Virus record (IMG/VR): IMGVR_UViG_3300025108_000497
Coordinates: 1 to 20,202 of that record
Strand: one strand, 5' to 3'
DNA from: a virus
Length of the DNA stretch: 20,202 bases
This document shows positions 1-6,294 of the stretch, piece after piece. How positions within the stretch are numbered: position 1 is the first letter of the stretch; each line of letters opens with the position of its first letter. Under the pieces are notes generated by a model. It saw only the letters and a program-made list of their open reading frames with translations, made no database searches and had not been told where the DNA came from. The translations under genes and the position numbers were made by a program.

Positions 1-2670
1 AAAACAGAAGGCTCTATGCTTAGTCTAAATTGTGTAGGTATTGAATACCATACACAAGTAATTCACTATGCTAAAAGAAATTGGTTTCAAACAGCATATC
101 ATGTAGCAGAAAATATTGGTGATACATACGAATCTAACAACGGAAGTAGGCAACCTACAATAGCACGACATAATTCAGCATATTCTACAACAACAAAATA
201 TGGTAATGGCTTACCAAATTGGACTAGCAATCATTATGAATTTGGTGCTTCTGAAAATAATTGTTATGACAGATTGATGGATCTTACCACAATACTAGGT
301 GGCAACGTAACTAACGGTGGTGTTGGTGATTTCTTTGAATTAGGATTTGATACCCCATCAGTTAATGCAATAGACCTAGCATTATTTACATCAGGTGCTA
401 GACAATGGAATGGAAATGATCCTGCCACAACCAATGATAGTGACGGTGTAGTTATAGAAAACACAACAGAAATCAACGTATCTGAACAAGAAGGTGGTAT
501 TGCTAATCCAACAGGAACTAAGGTAGCTTCATGGGGTTCACCTACACATGGCTCATTACCTGTTGGCACATCAAAGTATGCAGGACATGAGTTAGAATTT
601 TCATTTAGACCTGAATGGCAATCAGGTGTAACATACAAAACAGGTGCTAAAGTAATTTACAATACTAAACATTACAAAGCACTAAGAGAAACAGTAGGTG
701 ATACACCATCTTCAAGCACATCAGATTGGGAATTAATAGATATGTCAAGTGAGTTTGGTGATAACATACAGTATTCTGAATGGACAGATGATAAGGCAAA
801 GTTATGGGCTAATTCAGGTGTAGATCCAGATAGTGTTAGTAGCATACCAAATTGGGGTTCAAGTACGAGTTATTCAATAGGTGACTTAGTAAAAAACGGT
901 AGTGATTATTATGTGGCAACACAAAAGCACACATCTACTTCATCATTATCAACTGATGTTTCTAATAATAAAATGGAACAGGTAGATGAAGCATTAAAAG
1001 GAAACGGTGCAGGATTCTATGATCAAAACTTAGTTGTAAGAGATGATGGTATAATGTTTAGGACATGGGTAATTCAATCAGTAGGTGATGAAGATTATGA
1101 CGGTTCTAGCGATATAACTGTAACGACAGAATACAGGCATAGTGATTCACAATTACCCCCTCATGGAAGATTTCTAAATATTGGTAACATATTTTTGACA
1201 GGTAATGACGCAAGAGGAAAAGCTTTTGCAAATGCTGTTGTTCAATGGGTTGATCCTAAAGGTGGTGGTGTTAATGGACAATATGAAGTAGTATATGAAC
1301 AGCCAACAGCAACACTAAACAAAATGCAAGTGGTAGATATTCAACATAGAAAAATATGGGAATGGGATAATACTGTAAGTAAATGGCAAAATAAAACAAC
1401 AGATGGTAATTATCGTAATGATGATTGCTGTCACGAATGGAAATCAATCTATAATATACAAGGTTCAGATCCTAGACCTACAACAGTAAACACAACACCA
1501 TTTAATGAAAATTCAAATACTTTTGCCAAAAACATTAGAAGTGCTGTTGAAGTATGCTATGAGTTTGGAAACCCTGCACAAGATTTCATATCATCAAGTG
1601 CTGATGCTAAAAAAGGAGCATGGTTAAATTTTGCATTTCCATTTCCAATGTCAACTTACAATAGCATAGGTGAAGGTGTTGGTGACATTTATGGTGGTGG
1701 CACAAATGAACAGTCAACAGCTTTAACATATCCTAGTACGCTAGATACTCAAAATATGAGTTATACATCAGATGGAAAAATAGGATTCAACCATTCTACA
1801 TCAGAAGAATTAGGACAATTATCCTCATTATCTTTTAACATGAGAGTTTTGATAAATGATGCATTAGGTAATAATCTAGGTGGCATATCACAGGTAAGAT
1901 GTTTCATGGTTGATGTTTATGACAATGTTCAAGTACAAGACTTTGAAATTAGATTTACAGATAATCTAGGTGCAGGTAAGGGATTTCAAACTGTCAATCT
2001 ACCATTGTCAGGATTTTCTAATTTTAGAGGTAGGGTTCCTAAAAATTGGCAGTTAAGATGGGGTTCTACAATAACAGGAATAGAGATACCAATACAAGAG
2101 TTAGATGTTCAAGACGTATTTAATGAGCATAAAATAAAGTATATTGGATTTCAAGTTAATGATTTCTATGATGATGAAGGTAGATTTGATCCACAAAGAA
2201 ACTTACAGGATATGACAAACGTTGGCTCATTCATAAATCTAGGTGGCACTATTAGAATGGCAATAGACGCATTTCATTTTAAGAAGGTATTATTGGCAAT
2301 TTCTAATACACAAAGTGTTCAAAACATTGAGCCACAATTCCTTCAAAGACCTATGATAATGTCATATACACAACTCAAAAATGAGGTCAATTCCCAATTA
2401 GAGATAGAGCAATTTAGACACAAGGAATATAATTTTAAAACATCAGGCAACAGCATATTTGATGTTAGATTTGGTGATACAATATTTTTAAAAAATACCG
2501 AGTTAGTAAATGAATCTGATTATGATGAAACAGCATTAGGTGCAGGAAACGGAACAGCAGGAACAGTTAGGCTAGTTGCAAAAAGAATTGAATATCACTT
2601 AACCAAGCCATCAGCAGGAGCAGGTGGAATTACTAGATCAATCAAAGGTGTCAAGAGGTTTACAGTATAA
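1..2670 (+). CDS. Tail/baseplate structural protein with two chitin-binding-like modules (5' partial)
   Basis: The reading frame is open from base 1 to the stop at 2668-2670. The first ATG in the window is at 16, but there is no stop upstream of it, so the gene probably begins outside the window. Residue numbers count from that ATG. At about 199-241 and 278-324 there are two short modules of the form W...Y..G..V.....Y.A/V......W or its equivalent. This is the aromatic pattern of CBM5/12 (ChtBD3-like) carbohydrate-binding modules common in phage tail proteins. The last 100 residues (GDTIFLKN, then an RLVAKRIEYHL stretch and a Gly-rich end) resemble the C-terminal region of phage baseplate/tail proteins. 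The stop overlaps the next start as TAATG, so it is probably co-translated with the fibre gene. Role: virion tail, perhaps binding surface glycans. The general tail assignment is fairly secure; the exact subunit is not. Confidence 0.7.
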   Translation, partial: KTEGSMLSLNCVGIEYHTQVIHYAKRNWFQTAYHVAENIGDTYESNNGSRQPTIARHNSAYSTTTKYGNGLPNWTSNHYEFGASENNCYDRLMDLTTILGGNVTNGGVGDFFELGFDTPSVNAIDLALFTSGARQWNGNDPATTNDSDGVVIENTTEINVSEQEGGIANPTGTKVASWGSPTHGSLPVGTSKYAGHELEFSFRPEWQSGVTYKTGAKVIYNTKHYKALRETVGDTPSSSTSDWELIDMSSEFGDNIQYSEWTDDKAKLWANSGVDPDSVSSIPNWGSSTSYSIGDLVKNGSDYYVATQKHTSTSSLSTDVSNNKMEQVDEALKGNGAGFYDQNLVVRDDGIMFRTWVIQSVGDEDYDGSSDITVTTEYRHSDSQLPPHGRFLNIGNIFLTGNDARGKAFANAVVQWVDPKGGGVNGQYEVVYEQPTATLNKMQVVDIQHRKIWEWDNTVSKWQNKTTDGNYRNDDCCHEWKSIYNIQGSDPRPTTVNTTPFNENSNTFAKNIRSAVEVCYEFGNPAQDFISSSADAKKGAWLNFAFPFPMSTYNSIGEGVGDIYGGGTNEQSTALTYPSTLDTQNMSYTSDGKIGFNHSTSEELGQLSSLSFNMRVLINDALGNNLGGISQVRCFMVDVYDNVQVQDFEIRFTDNLGAGKGFQTVNLPLSGFSNFRGRVPKNWQLRWGSTITGIEIPIQELDVQDVFNEHKIKYIGFQVNDFYDDEGRFDPQRNLQDMTNVGSFINLGGTIRMAIDAFHFKKVLLAISNTQSVQNIEPQFLQRPMIMSYTQLKNEVNSQLEIEQFRHKEYNFKTSGNSIFDVRFGDTIFLKNTELVNESDYDETALGAGNGTAGTVRLVAKRIEYHLTKPSAGAGGITRSIKGVKRFTV

Positions 2671-3992
2671 TGGCAGGAAATCCAAGACATATCATAAGAG
2701 ATCCAAAAATTGATAATAATTACTTATCATATATCAATAATCTATCAACAGGTAATAACACAACAAATGTTACATCATCACATGAATCAATAAAACAATA
2801 TGTAAAAACAAAGAACGGAATATTTAACGGTGCGTTTGGATCTGTTGGTCATGCCTTAACAATATCAAGTGGTGAATTAGATTTAACAGCCAATTCAACA
2901 GGTGCAGTTGTAGTAAGAAGAATGATACAAGTAAATCCAGAATCATCAACATCTGATACAATAGATAAAATAGAGACAGATGGATTAGAATTACCTTATC
3001 AAGAATTAACATTAATTGCAACTACAAACAATACTATCACATTAGCCCATGCTTCAAGTGTATCAGGAACACAAAAAAACATTTACTGTCCAGGTGATAC
3101 AGATTATGTTTTAGCACCTAATGAAGCTGTCAAATTAATCTATGATCCTGTCAATACTATTTGGATTGTAACAGGAAGTGTTGGAAGTAGTGCTTCTACT
3201 ACATTATCTGCTTTAACTGATACAGATATAACATCTGTGTCTAGTGGTCAAGTTTTAATTTATGATGGCTCAAATTCATGGGATAACAAATCATTAAGTG
3301 GTGATGTAACAATAAATTCATCAGGTGTAACAGCCATAGAGGCTAATACAATAGGCTTAACTGAACTTTCAGCTAGTGGCACAGCTAGTAGTAGTACATA
3401 TCTTAGAGGTGACAATACATGGGCTACTGTAAGTAGTGGCTCAACATCATTTAGTGGATTTACTGCTGACGCAACTTTGGATATGGGTGATTATAATATT
3501 GAAGATGTTAATGTGTTAAAGATAAATTCAGGTAGTGCAAATTCAGCAGATTCATTTACAATGTTTGGCACTTCATCAGCAGGAACAATTAATTTAATTG
3601 ACGATACTGACAGTTTTATTATTGCAGTAGATGGCACATCAAGATTATCAATAAGTGATACGTTAGTAACATCATCTGTTCCAATATCAGCAACAGGAAT
3701 ACAAGATGTTGGTCATGTTTATCTTGACGGTGCAGGAAGTAATGATCTGTTAATTGATGGTAGTGCAAGTGGATTATCATATAATGTTCCAACAGGTGAT
3801 GAACATACATTTAAAATAAATAATTCAGAAAGAATGGTTGTAACAGCAACCGACACAGAAATACAAGGGTGGATTGATATAAGAAATCCAACAGTAGGAG
3901 CTCCTACAAATTCTGCTTATGCAAATATTAGTGGGTGGATAAAAATTCAAGTAGATGGTAATAATTATCGTATGCCTGTATGGGCTGAATAA
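2670..3992 (+). CDS. Tail fibre-like protein
   Basis: This 440-aa protein is rich in Ser, Thr, Gly, Asn and Asp and has almost no Cys, as expected of a beta-structured fibre. At about 178-250 it has a segment typical of phage tail fibres: LSALTDTDITSV, GQVLIYDGSNSW, LSGDVTINSSGVTAI and YLRGDNTWATV. This run (L.D.D...., GQVL.YDG...W, LSGDVT....GV..I, YLRGD.TW) recurs in marine phage fibres. The C-terminus (GWIKIQVDGNNYRMPVW) resembles the short end motif of fibre/receptor-binding proteins. The start at 2670 overlaps the upstream stop by one base, giving a two-gene tail unit. It probably forms the distal host-recognition fibre. The boundary between shaft and tip cannot be placed from sequence alone. 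Confidence 0.72.
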   Translation: MAGNPRHIIRDPKIDNNYLSYINNLSTGNNTTNVTSSHESIKQYVKTKNGIFNGAFGSVGHALTISSGELDLTANSTGAVVVRRMIQVNPESSTSDTIDKIETDGLELPYQELTLIATTNNTITLAHASSVSGTQKNIYCPGDTDYVLAPNEAVKLIYDPVNTIWIVTGSVGSSASTTLSALTDTDITSVSSGQVLIYDGSNSWDNKSLSGDVTINSSGVTAIEANTIGLTELSASGTASSSTYLRGDNTWATVSSGSTSFSGFTADATLDMGDYNIEDVNVLKINSGSANSADSFTMFGTSSAGTINLIDDTDSFIIAVDGTSRLSISDTLVTSSVPISATGIQDVGHVYLDGAGSNDLLIDGSASGLSYNVPTGDEHTFKINNSERMVVTATDTEIQGWIDIRNPTVGAPTNSAYANISGWIKIQVDGNNYRMPVWAE

Positions 3993-4000
3993 CCATAATC

Positions 4001-4008
4001 TTTAAATC
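4001..4008 (+). promoter_or_regulatory. Putative TATA box for the 4029 gene
   Basis: TTTAAATC centred about 25 nt upstream of the ATG at 4029, in the gap after the fibre gene. The spacing fits a leaderless archaeal transcript beginning at the ATG. Confidence 0.4.
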
Positions 4009-4028
4009 AATCTATTCTAAATAAAATC

Positions 4029-4139
4029 ATGCCAACAATAATAGATACTATTGATTATATAATAGCATTAAGACAAAAAATACAGCAACTAGAACAAGAA
4101 CTGCAACAAATAAAAACTATAAATAAAGTTAAAAAATAG
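4029..4139 (+). CDS. Small coiled-coil protein (36 aa)
   Basis: A 36-residue frame begins with ATG at 4029 and stops with TAG at 4137. After a short hydrophobic start (MPTIIDTIDYIIALRQ) it carries a Leu/Ile heptad pattern, LRQKIQQLEQELQQIKTI, which strongly suggests a coiled coil, and it ends in a Lys-rich tail. A TATA-like box about 25 nt upstream supports a separate leaderless transcript. It lies between the tail fibre and the zinc-finger gene at 4149. No family is recognised. It could be a small virion or regulatory protein that oligomerises. Its small size limits confidence. Confidence 0.45.
   Translation: MPTIIDTIDYIIALRQKIQQLEQELQQIKTINKVKK
4118..4125 (+). promoter_or_regulatory. Putative TATA box for the 4149 gene
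   Basis: TATAAATA centred about 27 nt before the ATG at 4149, inside the end of the small coiled-coil gene. Sequence and spacing fit an archaeal TBP site driving a leaderless mRNA. Confidence 0.5.
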
Positions 4140-4148
4140 ACTTAGTTT

Positions 4149-4628
4149 ATGAGTGAAACTGTCTTTATGATATTATGTATAAAATGCAAGTCAGAATTTA
4201 ATCAAGGTGATACTGCTAGAAGATTTTGTAATGCTTGTAGATATAACAAAGACGCACAACAAAGACTACGTTCTCATCTAAAAAGAGAATTAAAACGAAA
4301 ACAAGAAAGAAAATTAAAACCTGAATATTATTGTAAAATTTGTCCTGTATGTGAAAGAGAGTTTAAGACCAAATTAAATGCCAAAAAATATTGCACCAAG
4401 AAATGTAATGAACAAACATCTAGATTACCAATACAGTTAGAAAGAGCAGAAGCTAGGTTGATAAGAAAAGATAAAGAAATAATTAATGTGAATAAAATGT
4501 ATCAAGAAAGAATTAACAAATTATGTGATAATTTAGATTATTATAATAAAAATGCAAATGATGTGATAGAGAAAGAAGAAAAAAATATACAAAGAATTAA
4601 AAAGATTTTGACCTCAACAGATAAATAA
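4149..4628 (+). CDS. Double zinc-ribbon protein with C-terminal coiled coil
   Basis: This 159-aa basic protein has two similar Cys4 modules. The first is C-x2-C near residues 10-13 followed by C-x2-C near 28-31. The second starts with CPVC near 65-68 and continues with C-x3-C near 82-86. Between them lies a Lys/Arg-rich helix (QRLRSHLKRELKRKQERK), and the last 65 residues are charged and look like a coiled coil. The second module resembles zinc ribbons of nucleic-acid-binding proteins that recognise host-type CxxC...CxxxC units. ATG 4149 is preferred because a TATA box lies 27 nt upstream; an internal ATG at 4167 is possible. DNA or RNA binding is a reasonable inference, and no named family is claimed. 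Confidence 0.65.
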   Translation: MSETVFMILCIKCKSEFNQGDTARRFCNACRYNKDAQQRLRSHLKRELKRKQERKLKPEYYCKICPVCEREFKTKLNAKKYCTKKCNEQTSRLPIQLERAEARLIRKDKEIINVNKMYQERINKLCDNLDYYNKNANDVIEKEEKNIQRIKKILTSTDK

Positions 4629-4629
4629 A
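4622..4629 (+). promoter_or_regulatory. Putative TATA box for the 4650 operon
   Basis: TAAATAAA centred about 25 nt upstream of the ATG at 4650, overlapping the end of the preceding gene. A weaker match than others here, but the spacing is right. It could drive the long overlapping gene block that follows. Confidence 0.35.
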
Positions 4630-4649
4630 CGTAAGGTAATTTATGTTAT

Positions 4650-5078
4650 ATGCCAAACCCAGAAAAAAAAGCAGGTAATTCAGGTGCTTGTTGGAAATGC
4701 AATCAACCAATAACGTGTGTCAAAACAGGAAGTTATAATGGTGTAGATCAACTTTCATGGCAAAATCCTGATGGCTCTGGACACTATAAAAAAATTGGTG
4801 CAGGTAATAAAGATTTTGCTTGTTCATCTGGAACAGGTCTAGATGGATTTGATACACCAACAAAATCTAAAGAGCCTTACGAATACAAACATTTATCAGA
4901 AGAAGATAAATCATTGTATAAAGCAATCATTGGCAAAGTATGTGAGTATGACATACTTGGTGATGAAGAAATTGCAAAATATCCTGTTGATCAAGCAGGA
5001 GTGTCAAGAGGAAGAATCAAAAACATATCAAGTGAGGTGTTAAGAGATATTCACAAACATAATAGAGAGGAATCTTGA
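4650..5078 (+). CDS. Hypothetical protein with N-terminal CxxC motif
   Basis: A 142-aa protein. The N-terminal half contains GACWKCNQPI (residues 13-22) and later a Cys in FACSSG (about 57-58), with an intervening LSWQNPDGSGHY segment. The Cys and His residues could form one zinc site with C-x2-C plus His and Cys ligands. The C-terminal half (about 80-142) is helical and charged, with no recognisable catalytic motif. The stop overlaps the following TTG start as TTGA, with a GAGG-type Shine-Dalgarno at 5066-5071 inside this gene, so the two are probably translationally coupled. First gene of the long early block. Function unknown. Confidence 0.6.
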   Translation: MPNPEKKAGNSGACWKCNQPITCVKTGSYNGVDQLSWQNPDGSGHYKKIGAGNKDFACSSGTGLDGFDTPTKSKEPYEYKHLSEEDKSLYKAIIGKVCEYDILGDEEIAKYPVDQAGVSRGRIKNISSEVLRDIHKHNREES

Positions 5079-5314
5079 CCACCCTATTTTTTTCTAATGC
5101 AGATTATTACAAGAACAAAGAATTTCAACAATGTATGAGAAATTACCTTTATTTTACAAAAGATAATGAACTTGAAAATAAGGAAATACAAGATATGGTC
5201 AAAGAAATAGTGATCGGTGATTTTTATAGATCAGCAAAAGAATGGTTATTTTCAGTTGACAAAAATAATACAAAGAATTTTGATTCATTAGATTGGAAGA
5301 AAGACCTTGAATGA
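5075..5314 (+). CDS. Hypothetical protein, TTG start (79 aa)
   Basis: The frame starts with TTG at 5075, overlapping the previous stop by 4 nt (TTGA). An AGAGAGGA ribosome-binding sequence lies just upstream, which favours the TTG. The product is a small, charged, mostly helical protein rich in aromatic residues (YYKNKEFQQCMRNYLYF at the N-terminus). It has no metal motif, membrane segment or signal peptide. It overlaps the next gene by 8 nt. No family recognised. Confidence 0.55.
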   Translation: MTTLFFSNADYYKNKEFQQCMRNYLYFTKDNELENKEIQDMVKEIVIGDFYRSAKEWLFSVDKNNTKNFDSLDWKKDLE

Positions 5315-5711
5315 AGATACTGCTACTGATATAATGCAAGACCTAGCTCTTAGATTCTTTGACAATCAATGCTTTGTAACCCATGATAAATTTAGACGTA
5401 GAGGATATGTTATTCACCACCTATGGTATATTGAGAATGATGTAAGAAGGGAAAACTATCCTAAAGGTGAAAAAGGAAGATACCAATATCTAAAGGCATT
5501 AAGACCTTTGGTAGAAGAAAACCCAGATAGATTTATCTTAATTAAAAATGGCATACATACTAGAATAGATCACCCTCGTAATGGTTTATCAAGAATGAAA
5601 AAAGAAAATTTTTTGAGGTTAGTGTTAGCAGTTAAAATGACCATTAAAGAAAAACGTAAAACGAAAATTAATAAGAGAGGCAAACTAGGTATTAGAGGGA
5701 AAAGAAAATGA
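5307..5711 (+). CDS. HNH-like endonuclease candidate
   Basis: A 134-aa basic protein starting at TTG 5307, which overlaps the previous stop by 8 nt; ATG 5334 is an alternative but has no ribosome-binding sequence. Residues about 20-45 contain CFVTHDKF, then GYVIHHLWYIENDVRR. A later segment reads FILIKNGIHTRIDHPRNG (about 75-95). The arrangement of a His-His core after a beta strand, a spacer, then a second H...H segment resembles divergent HNH (beta-beta-alpha metal) nucleases of phages, where VHH is common. The C-terminus is a Lys/Arg-rich tail that could bind nucleic acid. The HNH reading is tentative, since the classical Asn is not obvious. A non-catalytic DNA-binding protein is the alternative. 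Confidence 0.45.
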   Translation: MNEDTATDIMQDLALRFFDNQCFVTHDKFRRRGYVIHHLWYIENDVRRENYPKGEKGRYQYLKALRPLVEENPDRFILIKNGIHTRIDHPRNGLSRMKKENFLRLVLAVKMTIKEKRKTKINKRGKLGIRGKRK

Positions 5712-5729
5712 GGAGGTTAAAAAAATAAT

Positions 5730-5909
5730 ATGCCATATAGATTGAAAGGTGGAGATTATGTATCATTTAAAACCCATAAATTTTGTTCAGAAGAAAACAA
5801 ATGGTTTGCAAAGGAACTTTATCCAGGCACATACTGTCCTACTTGTGGTAGGACACTTAGAACAAAATCAAGAGGTAATAAAAAAATTTACAATGGTGGT
5901 AGATACTAA
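5730..5909 (+). CDS. Small zinc-ribbon-like protein (59 aa)
   Basis: ATG at 5730 with an AGGAGG ribosome-binding sequence at 5711-5716 (13-nt spacing). The protein has KFCSEE near residue 18-19 and TYCPTCGRTLR at about 35-45. CPTCG is a typical zinc-knuckle half; the lone N-terminal Cys and nearby His may complete the site. A longer frame starting at GTG 5749 overlaps this one out of phase, but its first 48 residues lack features. The better reading is two overlapping genes, this one and the one at 5893. Basic C-terminus (Lys/Arg). Probably a nucleic-acid-binding microprotein; no family recognised. Confidence 0.55.
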   Translation: MPYRLKGGDYVSFKTHKFCSEENKWFAKELYPGTYCPTCGRTLRTKSRGNKKIYNGGRY

Positions 5910-6138
5910 ATTGCATCGTACTTGTAAATTTGTTTGCCAAACTCCTAAATTTAAACAAGAATATACTACTACCACAAAAAATAAAAACGCATACAGAAAT
6001 GGATTTTTCAGATGTAGAAAATGTGAGTATTACATAAAAGATTTTACATATTGTCCATGTTGTGGAACTAAGTTAGCTATTGCTCCAAGAAATGCTAAAA
6101 GTAAAAGAGAATTAACTAAGGATATTGTGAGATATTAA
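5893..6138 (+). CDS. Zinc-ribbon protein (81 aa)
   Basis: ATG at 5893 lies inside the end of the previous gene (17-nt overlap). The protein has CKFVC near residues 11-15, then FRCRKCEYY and YCPCCGTKL at about 40-60. The CRKC...CPCC pair is a classical four-Cys zinc ribbon. It is followed by a basic tail (PRNAKSKRELTK). Starting at 5893 rather than at an upstream GTG removes a featureless N-terminal extension that overlaps another gene. The stop overlaps the next ATG by one base (TAATG). Likely binds DNA or RNA, or contacts the transcription machinery. Specific role unknown. Confidence 0.6.
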   Translation: MVVDTKLHRTCKFVCQTPKFKQEYTTTTKNKNAYRNGFFRCRKCEYYIKDFTYCPCCGTKLAIAPRNAKSKRELTKDIVRY

Positions 6139-6272
6139 TGGAAGAATTATCACAAACTGATTTAAAAATAGTAGCTGGTTTGGATAAAAAGATAAATTAC
6201 CATAAGAATATGATTAAATGGTATGAAGATGAAAAAAAATATTTTTATAAAAAAGGAGGGTATGACCGTTAA
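6138..6272 (+). CDS. Small charged helical protein (44 aa)
   Basis: The ATG at 6138 overlaps the preceding stop (TAATG), and the frame closes with TAA at 6270. The protein begins MEELSQTDLKIVAGLDKKI and continues with HKNMIKWYEDEKKYFYKKGG. It is Lys/Glu/Tyr rich and predicted helical, with no Cys, membrane segment or known motif. Its last codons also hold a strong Shine-Dalgarno sequence (AAAGGAGGG), and its stop lies inside the palindrome in front of MCM, so its 3' end doubles as the MCM leader. Supported by close coupling to the upstream gene; function unknown. Confidence 0.45.
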   Translation: MEELSQTDLKIVAGLDKKINYHKNMIKWYEDEKKYFYKKGGYDR

Positions 6273-6286
6273 GCTTTAAAGCTTAA
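6252..6286 (+). promoter_or_regulatory. Shine-Dalgarno, five-codon minicistron and 18-bp palindrome before mcm
   Basis: AAAGGAGGG at 6252-6260 is the strongest ribosome-binding sequence in the window, but it sits 34 nt upstream of the MCM ATG. It is immediately followed by ATG 6262, which opens a five-codon frame ending TAA at 6277-6279 (MTVKL). That frame ends inside a perfect 18-bp palindrome, TTAAGCTTTAAAGCTTAA (6269-6286). As RNA this can fold into a 7-bp stem with a TTAA loop; as DNA it could be a dimer operator. MCM starts 8 nt after the palindrome. The composition is visible directly; a regulatory role is inference. Confidence 0.45.
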
Positions 6287-6294
6287 TTAATGGT

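Noticed and set aside
264-638. 124-codon minus-strand frame inside the tail protein
   Set aside because: Antisense shadow of a gene with clear protein-level motifs; no recognisable motif and no promoter.
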